DNA of 53,022 nt, from assembly GCA_017630395.1 (NCBI GenBank), contig JAGBVI010000029.1, positions 1 through 53,022 of the forward strand, written 5' to 3'. The notes under the pieces are model-generated. The model ran no database searches. It was not told the origin of the DNA and saw only the letters and a list, made by a program, of their open reading frames with translations. This DNA comes from Paludibacteraceae bacterium (GTDB lineage Bacteria > Bacteroidota > Bacteroidia > Bacteroidales > Paludibacteraceae). Below, in pieces: positions 46,193-53,022 of the stretch (positions are counted from its first letter, which is position 1; the number at the start of each line of letters is the position of its first letter). Made by a program: the position numbers and the translations under genes.

Positions 46193-46200
46193 CAAATATA
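46193..46200 (-). promoter_or_regulatory. -7 box of the DUF4143 ATPase gene
   Basis: TATATTTG on the minus strand lies 20 bases upstream of ATG 46172. The 16-mer TTCAACCACAAATATA (plus strand, 46185-46200) is identical to 8085-8100 at the satD promoter. Confidence 0.5.
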
Positions 46201-46207
46201 CAAGATA

Positions 46208-46335
46208 GATTTTATCCAAACAAATAATTTGCCGATTTTCAGAAAAATCCAAAGAAATATTTTTACTATTTTCGGAAAAATCCAAACAAATAATTCGCCT
46301 TTTTTCGGAAAAATCCAAACAAATAAATTTTAACA
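46208..46335. repeat. four-copy 33-bp tandem repeat
   Basis: ATCCAAACAAATAAT and close variants start at 46214, 46247, 46280 and 46313, a period of exactly 33 bp, with TTTTCGGAAAA between. On the minus strand one frame is open through it and reads FFRKKANYLFG repeats, but it has no start of its own and is not credited as a gene. The array separates the res gene from the ATPase promoter. Confidence 0.85.
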
Positions 46336-46348
46336 CTCCCCGAAAAAC

Positions 46349-46384
46349 ACAGTTCGCCGAGCCTATAAAGTCCCGACGAACTGT
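46349..46384 (-). terminator. intrinsic terminator after the res gene
   Basis: On the minus strand ACAGTTCG pairs with CGAACTGT, strengthened by inner G/C pairs, and GTTTTTC follows. It lies 24 bases after the stop of res. Confidence 0.75.
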
Positions 46385-46407
46385 ATATTTGGTAACAGCA
46401 GACAGCC

Positions 46408-49400
46408 CTACTGCACCGTTGCAATCTTGTTGACCAAATCTTGATAGGTCGCCACTTTGTGGTACTTGACATTAGTTGTGGAAATTGTGTTAAACAACTT
46501 TTCCGCACAGTCTATCTTTGCCTTTTCTATGGCTGACAAATCCATAGAAGACATAGAGCCTTTGGTCTCTGCTATAAAAAAGATATGTTTCACATCGTTC
46601 TTCTTCATGGCGATAGCCCAATCGGGTGCATAATTGCCTACAGGTGTCGGGATTTGGAAAGTGCGTGGCAACTTGGCATATACCACCACTTCGCTTGCCT
46701 CATCAAGGTCGTGGGCAAATTGGCGTTCTCCCTTGCTGTCGCTGAAGACATAGTCCGTAATGTGTTTCTTCGCTTCATAGGCCCTGTCAAAATCTGTCTT
46801 ACTCTTTATCGTGAAGATGTCGCTATCATACTTTCCTTCTGTGATATTATAGTGAATATGTTCCACTATCATCGTTGATTTCTGCTCCTTGATGATGCTT
46901 ATCACCTTGCGGATAAATTCTTCGGGATTATTTTTGAAGAGATAGAGTTTGCTCTCCTTAATCCCTTGCAGAATCTTCACGACGGTACGACGAGTGAGAT
47001 TTGTCCCTTTGGCAATGTCGCCCACAAGGTCGTATTTGACAGTTGAAGTACATACATCAGTCAGGGGTTTTGATTCTGAACGTGTGTTACCAAACTCTGT
47101 AACCTGAGTCTCTTCCTGCGTTCCCTCCACCATCACATAACGGAGTTGTGTAACTTCTAATTCTGCATTGATATGCAGTATGGCATTCTTTATCAACTCT
47201 TCACTATCATAACTTACCTGATAGACATACTGATGATTTATCTCGTTCCAAAGTGCCTGAAACTCGGCTTTATTGAAATTGTCGTTCAGCTTATTGACTG
47301 AGGTTGCAACCTTTTCTTCAACAAACATGTCGTTCAGTGCATTTGGGTCGAAGATTGAATTTATCAGTTTAAAGACACCTTCGGAAATATGTTGCAACTT
47401 TTGCGGCAATGGTGCAACTGTACCATTGCCCACCGCCTCTCGATATTCTGGCGTGATATTCTTCTGCTCGTCAATATAACCGTTGTCCTCCAAATAGATA
47501 ATAATGCGGCTTGCTTCGGTTTCAGTAATAGTATGTATCTCTTCCCCCATCTTGATTTGCTTATCAGTGAAATAGGCAACGGTTGCTTTAACCGCACGCT
47601 CACGCAACACATCACGTGTTTCACGCTGCAAGGCAGTGGTGAAGTCGGCATAACTTTCATTGGCTATCACTGTCAGTTTGTTCACTTCATGCACATCCTC
47701 GCCCAATAGTTCGGCATCCATACGAGTTCCGTGTTTATCCACACAGATACGCAATCCGCGTCCCACCTCCTGACGTTTGGAAGTGGTTGAGTTTGAGTGC
47801 CTCAGTGTACAAATTTGAAAAACATTCGGGTTATCCCACCCTTCACGCAAAGCAGAGTGAGAGAATATGAAACGTGTAGGCTCTTCGAAACTTAACAAAC
47901 GCTCCTTGTTCTTCAATATAAGTTCGTATGCTGAAATATCATCAGAAAGACCGCTCTTCTTCTCTATCTTGCCATCTACCACTCTGTTTGTCTTCTTGTC
48001 AATAGAGAAATATCCATTATGAACGTCTTTGGGATAAAAACGTCGCAAATAGTCATTGTAAGGTTCTTCGAATATCGTAATTTCGTTATTTACCAATCTC
48101 AAATACTCCTCTTCAAATATCTTCTGGAAGATACCCTTCACTTCATTGCCCTCTTCGTCGTAACTTTTGTACTTTGCCACCTCGTCTATAAAGAAAAGCG
48201 ACAAACATTTGATACCGCGTTTGAAGAGTTGGCGTTCTTTCTCAAAGTGCGACATGATGGTTTCGCGAATTTGCACTCGCTGCATATTCAGTTCGTTGGT
48301 ATCACCAATAACCTCTCTTCTGCGTATGGTAGTTCCATTTAAGAATGTTACATAACCATTCCTATCAATTTCTGAAACAGTGAACCCTTCGTAGGCTGCC
48401 AAGCCGGACTCCTCCTGCAAATTGTCACCAACACTGAAGTTTTTTGTCTTGCGGACAATATTGCCTGATGCGTTTTTGACTTCAATTTCTAAGCGCGCCA
48501 TAGGCGGCTGATTGTTCGACAACACTATATCGTCCAGATATAAATAACTGCTCGTTCCTCTCAAATTTTTCACCTCGAAGCCTTTCACTTGAATACGCTT
48601 CACCAACTTCTGACGGTAGGCATCGAGTGCATCCAACGCATAGATAGTGTCGTGCTTGGTCTTGTGTGTGGCTGAATAGTTCAGCACAAACAATGGATTG
48701 AATCGCTTGATACCTTTCTGGGTAGCATCGCCCTCCATCTTCTGCGGCTCGTCCATAATAATAATGGGATGATTGGCTGCAATTACATCTATAGGACGGC
48801 GACTGCCAAACTCATCACGCTTGGAGTAGATTATCTTGCTCTCCTTGCTGTTTCCGTCCTCTTTCATAGAGGAGGCGAAGGCTTGCGTGTTGATAATCAA
48901 CACATTCAGACCGGAGTCCGACGAGTAACTGTCAAGTTGTTGCAAGTTTCCGCTGTTGTAAATGAATCGTCGCGCTTTCTTTCCGTAATGCTCCATAAAG
49001 TGTTCTTCGAGCATATCAAAACTTTTCGCAACGCCCTCACGAATTGCGATGCTCGGCACTACGATAATAAATTTGCTCCAACCGTACTGCTTGTTGAGTT
49101 CGAACATGGTTTTGATATAGACGTAGGTTTTACCTGTACCGGTCTCCATTTCAATGTCCAGATTTACATCACCCAAACCTTTGGAGAGCGAAGAAGAAGG
49201 CTCTATGTCGTTTCGGTTTTGTATCGAGTTGATGTTTTTGAGCAACGTTTCCCCGTCCAGTTCCAAACGGTGGTTGCAGTAACCAGTGTCGCTGTCAAAC
49301 ATATTCTGATGCAAAACCTTGCCTTTGTCCATACGGTACTCCGCCGCCACCTTGTGCGACGGCTGTCCGTTGAAGACCGCCACCGTATTTTCTACAGCGT

Positions 49401-49440
49401 CGGTCTGATATTGTTGAATTTTAAATTTGAATTTCATCAT
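46408..49440 (-). CDS. res: type III restriction enzyme, Res subunit
   Basis: The 1010-residue protein is the ATP-dependent cutting subunit of a type III system. Near the N terminus IEMETGTGKTYVYIKTMFEL is helicase motif I, and IIIMDEPQKM is motif II with the DEPQ variant typical of Res. FSHSALREGWDNPNV and QEVGRGLRICVD are motifs V and VI. At the C terminus YAPDWAIAM, then FFIAETKGS, is the PD-(D/E)XK nuclease site. The start is ATG 49440 or 49437; an upstream TTG is less likely. It works with Mod (49892-51865), separated by a small four-helix-bundle gene. No disruption was seen. Confidence 0.93.
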   Translation of the reverse strand: MMKFKFKIQQYQTDAVENTVAVFNGQPSHKVAAEYRMDKGKVLHQNMFDSDTGYCNHRLELDGETLLKNINSIQNRNDIEPSSSLSKGLGDVNLDIEMETGTGKTYVYIKTMFELNKQYGWSKFIIVVPSIAIREGVAKSFDMLEEHFMEHYGKKARRFIYNSGNLQQLDSYSSDSGLNVLIINTQAFASSMKEDGNSKESKIIYSKRDEFGSRRPIDVIAANHPIIIMDEPQKMEGDATQKGIKRFNPLFVLNYSATHKTKHDTIYALDALDAYRQKLVKRIQVKGFEVKNLRGTSSYLYLDDIVLSNNQPPMARLEIEVKNASGNIVRKTKNFSVGDNLQEESGLAAYEGFTVSEIDRNGYVTFLNGTTIRRREVIGDTNELNMQRVQIRETIMSHFEKERQLFKRGIKCLSLFFIDEVAKYKSYDEEGNEVKGIFQKIFEEEYLRLVNNEITIFEEPYNDYLRRFYPKDVHNGYFSIDKKTNRVVDGKIEKKSGLSDDISAYELILKNKERLLSFEEPTRFIFSHSALREGWDNPNVFQICTLRHSNSTTSKRQEVGRGLRICVDKHGTRMDAELLGEDVHEVNKLTVIANESYADFTTALQRETRDVLRERAVKATVAYFTDKQIKMGEEIHTITETEASRIIIYLEDNGYIDEQKNITPEYREAVGNGTVAPLPQKLQHISEGVFKLINSIFDPNALNDMFVEEKVATSVNKLNDNFNKAEFQALWNEINHQYVYQVSYDSEELIKNAILHINAELEVTQLRYVMVEGTQEETQVTEFGNTRSESKPLTDVCTSTVKYDLVGDIAKGTNLTRRTVVKILQGIKESKLYLFKNNPEEFIRKVISIIKEQKSTMIVEHIHYNITEGKYDSDIFTIKSKTDFDRAYEAKKHITDYVFSDSKGERQFAHDLDEASEVVVYAKLPRTFQIPTPVGNYAPDWAIAMKKNDVKHIFFIAETKGSMSSMDLSAIEKAKIDCAEKLFNTISTTNVKYHKVATYQDLVNKIATVQ

Positions 49441-49530
49441 ATTCAATTATGAATGATGAATTAGGAGTTAGGAATTAAGTGATTCCCGAGTTGTTTTTGT
49501 TATGCTACTTAAAAGCTTTTTTAATTCTTC

Positions 49531-49833
49531 TCAATCACTATTTATGGAATTATACTCCTTTTCGTTAATGTATTCGGTTGCAACTAATAAATCCAACCAA
49601 TACTTACTCTCTGCAGCTTCTTTATAAGCAATATACATTTTGGCAAGAAAATCCTTTTTGCTGATTCCGCACAATGCTTCATTTACGTTTGCTCCAATAC
49701 TTGTTCCCGAACGAAGAAGTTGTTTAGATAATACAAACTCCTTTTTCTCTTCACTAAGATATTGATATAACCGAACAATGCGTATAGCAAAATCTCTACT
49801 CTTATCCTTAATAATATTATTCTCTGCCGCCAT
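49531..49833 (-). CDS. four-helix-bundle protein, ended early by a TGA
   Basis: The first 100 residues match the 23S-rRNA-intervening-sequence/four-helix-bundle family: DFAIRIVRLYQYLSEEKKEF, then LLRSGTSIGANVNEA and FLAKMYIAYKEAAESKYWL. The family usually runs about 118-125 residues. Here TGA at 49531-49533 stops it after SINSD, yet the same frame continues for 20 more codons (EELKKLLSSITKTTRESLNS) to TAA at 49468. That tail is just what the family ends with. So the TGA is a recent nonsense change, a sequencing error or a read-through codon. The gene sits between mod and res, where this family often inserts. Confidence 0.8.
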   Translation of the reverse strand: MAAENNIIKDKSRDFAIRIVRLYQYLSEEKKEFVLSKQLLRSGTSIGANVNEALCGISKKDFLAKMYIAYKEAAESKYWLDLLVATEYINEKEYNSINSD

Positions 49834-49861
49834 AAAGTATCTTTATTTGCAAAGATAGCAT

Positions 49862-49891
49862 AATTCCTAATTCCTAACTCCTAATTCCTAA
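49862..49891. repeat. heptanucleotide repeat cluster, ATTCCTA type
   Basis: Units ATTCCTA, ATTCCTA, ACTCCTA and ATTCCTA stand in tandem right after the mod stop. The same 7-mer family, in three or four units, appears at 49455-49480 and inside mod at about 50095-50130, 50303-50335 and 51405-51437. Confidence 0.75.
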
Positions 49892-51865
49892 TTATATTAC
49901 TCTGCACGTAGTTTCCGGTGAATAATGCTTGAAAATCTGCTCAAAGTTATCTATCACATTGTCATTGGATGCCGAGGCATCACGCATGACAAAATAGACC
50001 GGCTTCCGCTTGGCAATCTCCGTAATGGTTTTCTCATCAACATCTTTATCGAAAATAGCCATAAGATAACCATCATCCACATTAAATACCGTAATATCAT
50101 TCCTAATTCCTAACTCCTCATTTCTAATTGAAACAGAGAGTTCTATTCCGAGGTCGAGCATCACTTGAAAGAGCAAATCTTCATTGGTACGGTCAGACTT
50201 TACATTTTCATTGAAGAGCGAACTCATGCTAAACTCTTGAGGTGTGTAATAGACATCTTCCATATTGGAGGAGTCAAGTTTTAATACTCTAAATCCGATA
50301 TCTAATTTCTCATTCCTAACTCCTAATTCCTCATTTATTTTAGCCCCTGCACGGCGGATACGCTCCTTGCCTATCTCGCAGATATTCTTGTAACCGGCTT
50401 TGTAGGCTTCGCTCTTCTCATCCGTCTTTTCGGGTAACTGCACCATAATGAACTTACGGTTTCCTCCATCTTCGGCGTTTAGTTTTATCACTGCGTGAGC
50501 GGTGGTAGCGGAGCCCGAGAAGAAGTCGAGAACAATATCTCCTTCATCGTGGTATAGCATAGAGGCAAGTTTATAGACGATATAAGTCGGTTTGGGGTAA
50601 TCAAACATTTCAGAATTACCAAACAATACTTTTATTTCATTTTTTGCATTTTGATAATTTGTTTCTTTCTCATCCCAAATCGTTCTAACCTTTGTGGTTT
50701 TCTCTACACCATCATCACTATCTATGTAATCTTTTCGGAATATGTCCCAAGAATCAAATTCATCTGCTCTATTTACTTTTTTTCCAATCAACACATTGCA
50801 TTCAGCCATAAACTTATCTTTACCCCAAGTCCATCTACTAAGTTCTCCTGTAGGTCTTTTAGGTATAACTTCAATTGTGTATTCATCAGTTTTCGATAGA
50901 GAACAGTTTCCATTGTCAGGGTTAATATAAATAGGATAAAACATATTAGGTCTATCCTCTTTCTTCCAAGCGCCACCTCTTTTTCTTAACCCCAATAATC
51001 TATATTTTCTTCCATTATTATCAACTTCTTTGTATTCACTTAAACTTGCTTCATCCTTTGATATCCCTTTTATTTCAAGTAAAGACATGTTCTTTGTGTA
51101 CATAAAAATATACTCATGTACATAGGATAGATGCTTGCCATTTTGAGAACCACGAGGATTACTCATAAGTGTCATTAAACCGACCTTGTTTCCTGCGCCA
51201 AAGATTTCATCACATATCTTTTGTAAATTCTCAACTTCATTATCATCAATCGAAATAAAGATTACCCCATCCTCTGAAAGTAAATCTCTCGCCACTTTCA
51301 AGCGAGGATAAATCATATTGAGCCAATCGGTATGGAAACGACCGTTGCTTTCTGTATTGCGTTGCATTGGGTCTGTAGTCTGGTTACCCTCTTCATCAAA
51401 GAAACCACTCCTAATTCCAAATTCCTCACTCCCAATTGAAAAATCGTCATTGTAAACAAAGTCATTACCCGTGTTGTAAGGTGGGTCGATGTAAATCATC
51501 TTCACCTTGCCCAAATAGGTTTCACGCAATACTTTGAGTACATCGAGATTATCGCCCTCGATGTAAAGATTTTGCGTATTATCAAAATCCACACTCTCCT
51601 CACGGCAAGGGCGGAGTGTCATAGTTGTAGGGGTGTTAGCCAAGCGGACAGATGCGCGCTTGTCCGGCCAAGTGAACTGATAACGTTCCTCTCCCTCTGC
51701 AATGATTTCGTTGGATAACTCTGCTTGCAACTTCTCAAAGTCGATAGCCAGTTCCGGCTTACCATCCTTGCCCAAACGTTCCGTCACGCAATTCGGAAAC
51801 AGCCGGGCAATCTTCTGTGTGTTAGAGCCTATCACATCTTGGCTCTGCATTTTCAGCTTCTCCAT
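49892..51865 (-). CDS. mod: type III DNA methyltransferase, Mod subunit
   Basis: The 657-residue protein methylates adenine and defines the target site of the type III system. MIYIDPPYNTGNDFVYND (DPPY at 127-130) is the catalytic motif IV. Near residue 465 VLDFFSGSATTAHAV is the SAM-binding motif I, so the order is that of beta-class enzymes. The middle region between them would recognise DNA. Three in-frame blocks of the type NEELGIRN are coded by imperfect heptanucleotide repeats (SEEFGIRSG, NEELGVRNEKL, RNEELGIRND) and look like insertions. It lies 58 bases upstream of the four-helix-bundle gene and is followed by res. A probable structured leader RNA lies before it. Confidence 0.93.
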   Translation of the reverse strand: MEKLKMQSQDVIGSNTQKIARLFPNCVTERLGKDGKPELAIDFEKLQAELSNEIIAEGEERYQFTWPDKRASVRLANTPTTMTLRPCREESVDFDNTQNLYIEGDNLDVLKVLRETYLGKVKMIYIDPPYNTGNDFVYNDDFSIGSEEFGIRSGFFDEEGNQTTDPMQRNTESNGRFHTDWLNMIYPRLKVARDLLSEDGVIFISIDDNEVENLQKICDEIFGAGNKVGLMTLMSNPRGSQNGKHLSYVHEYIFMYTKNMSLLEIKGISKDEASLSEYKEVDNNGRKYRLLGLRKRGGAWKKEDRPNMFYPIYINPDNGNCSLSKTDEYTIEVIPKRPTGELSRWTWGKDKFMAECNVLIGKKVNRADEFDSWDIFRKDYIDSDDGVEKTTKVRTIWDEKETNYQNAKNEIKVLFGNSEMFDYPKPTYIVYKLASMLYHDEGDIVLDFFSGSATTAHAVIKLNAEDGGNRKFIMVQLPEKTDEKSEAYKAGYKNICEIGKERIRRAGAKINEELGVRNEKLDIGFRVLKLDSSNMEDVYYTPQEFSMSSLFNENVKSDRTNEDLLFQVMLDLGIELSVSIRNEELGIRNDITVFNVDDGYLMAIFDKDVDEKTITEIAKRKPVYFVMRDASASNDNVIDNFEQIFKHYSPETTCRVI

Positions 51866-51949
51866 TATGAATTTGAAAACTTAATTTAGCGAAAGTCAAG
51901 TCATCGGACTTCTGATAACTTTTATTTGTTAGTTTAAGTTTTACAAAGA

Positions 51950-52260
51950 CACAAAAAAAAGCGTGAAGCCCCACTGTCGCTCGCTCCACGGTTTAAAGGC
52001 CTTCGCATTGCCCTATAAGTCAGAGACGAGCAACGAGAGCCCACGCTGATGCATATAACAAACTACACACGCCCTATGTTGCCATTGGCATACAAGTACA
52101 CCAATGGCTCTAAGGCATAGCGAGATATGTATATAACACACCCACGGGGCATTCACGTTGCTTAGTTTTTGACCTATAGTTACTGAATTTGCGAAGTTCT
52201 TAAACCGTCAAAACCAAAGCGTAGTAAACGCCTTTCAAATATGTCCTTGCCTCATGTATA
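51950..52260 (-). ncRNA. candidate structured RNA upstream of mod
   Basis: This roughly 310-base block has distinctly higher G+C than its surroundings and no coding frame. On the minus strand it contains a strong hairpin GCCATTGG...CCAATGGC (52081-52108) and further self-pairing parts. It ends in a stem AGCGTG...CACGCT followed by eight T (about 51953-52043), as in an intrinsic terminator. It therefore looks like a free small RNA or an attenuating leader for mod, which starts about 85 bases on. It does not show the expected core of RNase P RNA, tmRNA or SRP RNA. The class is unknown. Confidence 0.5.
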
Positions 52261-52368
52261 GTAACACAAAGCACCACAAATTTAAAGAAATCTATTTTTC
52301 TATACAAAAATTAGACGTTTTTTTAAGGCAAATTTTCAAAGCCCGGTTTGCAAAAGCCTCAAAAAAAA

Positions 52369-52401
52369 CTTTGCCCACAAATACGATGTTTGTGGGCAAA
52401 G
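52369..52401 (-). terminator. intrinsic terminator after the 52426-52851 gene
   Basis: CTTTGCCCACAAA (52369-52381) pairs perfectly with TTTGTGGGCAAAG (52389-52401). On the minus strand the stem is followed by eight T. Confidence 0.9.
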
Positions 52402-52425
52402 CTAAAAAATTGTCTCGAAGGGATT

Positions 52426-52851
52426 TTACTCTCCTTCCTGTTCTAAACCTTCTATCAATTCAGCATCTGGCTTTGCTAAAAAGAGCATGCCTAACATGTT
52501 TGCAATATAACAGAACCAAAATACATAATCGTCAAAACCAAAACATAAAATGAGTAACAATAACAAGACCCCTTCAAATGCCCCCATTCTGATTATAAAA
52601 TAGGTCTTATATAAAATCTTTGTCAGCACACCCTCCATATTAGCCTTTTCTATTTTTTTCTTGACAATAATAGACACCACAAAAGCCACAACCGTCAAAG
52701 CCATAATCAAAACACTGATGCCCTCCTGACTAATGAGATTCTCTTCTAATAACACTTTTCCAAAAGAGAAATTTGAGAAACCAATCACCGAAAAAAGCAC
52801 AGTTAACATCACAACGCCCATAATACACGCAAAATGAATAACTTTAAACAT
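52426..52851 (-). CDS. hypothetical membrane protein with four helices
   Basis: The 141-residue protein has four hydrophobic helices: at about 7-25 (ACIMGVVMLTVLFSVIG), 43-62 (GISVLIMALTVVAFVVSIIV), 85-103 (MGAFEGVLLLLLILCFGF) and 108-126 (FWFCYIANMLGMLFLA). A short acidic tail follows. I do not recognise a named family, but the length and pattern are those of small Bacteroidota inner-membrane proteins. It has a strong terminator just after its stop and a family 1 element in front of its start, so it stands alone. The role is unknown. Confidence 0.65.
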   Translation of the reverse strand: MFKVIHFACIMGVVMLTVLFSVIGFSNFSFGKVLLEENLISQEGISVLIMALTVVAFVVSIIVKKKIEKANMEGVLTKILYKTYFIIRMGAFEGVLLLLLILCFGFDDYVFWFCYIANMLGMLFLAKPDAELIEGLEQEGE

Positions 52852-52862
52852 TTTTAAATTAA

Positions 52863-53022
52863 GAAGCTGTTTAAATTTTATAAAAAAAAATTTAGAGTTT
52901 CACTCTCTTATTTTCGGCATCTTTGAGATTCTTTTTAACCTATTTTTATTCTCCTTTTTTGATAATAGTCCACTATTTTCTGCAAAAGAAGACTAAAAAT
53001 AGATTTAAAAATCTCTCTCAAA
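52863..53022. mobile_element. family 1 MITE, cut by window end
   Basis: GAAGCTGTTTAAATTTTAT starts after the triplet TAA (52860-52862). The core GTTTCACTCTCTTATTTTCG and GATAATAGTCCACTATTTTC is in the orientation of the copy at 37813. The right end lies beyond the window, about 30 bases further by comparison. Confidence 0.8.

Noticed and set aside
46266-46508. 80-codon open frame with FFRK repeats
   Set aside because: It overlaps the end of res in another frame and owes its length to the 33-bp repeat; no start signal is seen.
48769-49452. 227-codon plus-strand frame
   Set aside because: It lies antisense to the conserved helicase part of res and shows no family features.
51950-52260. RNase P RNA or tmRNA
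   Set aside because: The expected conserved cores and a tRNA-like end are not present.
1-53022. tRNA or rRNA genes
   Set aside because: No T-loop with matching acceptor stem and no rRNA signature was found on either strand.

Overview
The window comes from an AT-rich Bacteroidota genome, most likely a Bacteroidales. This rests on the -7 promoter motif TAnnTTTG in front of several genes, a fused MurF-alanine racemase, a GldF-type gliding permease, a protein with a type IX secretion type B sorting domain, PorT-like and LysM/periplasmic-binding envelope proteins, and IorA/IorB. Species cannot be named from the sequence. No rRNA or tRNA gene was seen.

Layout. 1-3.2 kb is insertion-sequence debris: the tail of an IS4-family transposase, a three-gene remnant (HNH nuclease, membrane/coiled-coil protein, helical protein) and a decayed IS5-type element that sits in the HNH gene. 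3.4-5.2 kb is an AbiE type IV toxin-antitoxin pair under a palindromic promoter, followed by a DUF1848 gene. 6.4-8.4 kb is the most unusual module: a SatD-like protein with class III nucleotidyl-cyclase-like motifs plus a helix-turn-helix, and a DUF3307 membrane protein. It is bracketed by two arrays of 21-bp palindromes repeated every 29 bp. 8.5-27.9 kb is mostly core: a secreted histidine phosphatase, gldF, a phosphopantetheinyl transferase operon with an ATP-grasp-like and a DUF2156-GNAT protein, murF-alr, a VC0807 protein, aspS, envelope proteins, a lipoprotein papain-type protease and a CHU_C protein. 27.9-29.6 kb is a long non-coding stretch before an XRE regulator, then dnaJ-grpE.

32.8-44.4 kb starts with iorA on the plus strand and ends with iorB on the minus strand, so a normally adjacent gene pair is split by about 9.4 kb. 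The interval holds an exonuclease, a DIP1984 protein, a 106-bp tandem repeat, an intact MITE, a stand-alone Z1-domain ATPase and a four-gene minus-strand operon ending in an aminotransferase. 44.8-52.3 kb is a DUF4143 ATPase and a type III restriction-modification locus with a four-helix-bundle gene between res and mod, interspersed heptanucleotide repeats, and a probable structured RNA upstream of mod.

Two families of small non-autonomous elements are scattered through the intergenic regions. Family 1 (about 190 bp, ends GAAGCTGTTTAAATTT, TNA target duplications) shares its ends with the IS5-type element at 2284-3207, which may be a relative of its mobiliser. Family 2 (about 190 bp, ends TTCTATAAATTCA) has no recognised parent here. 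All calls come from reading the sequence; no database search was run.
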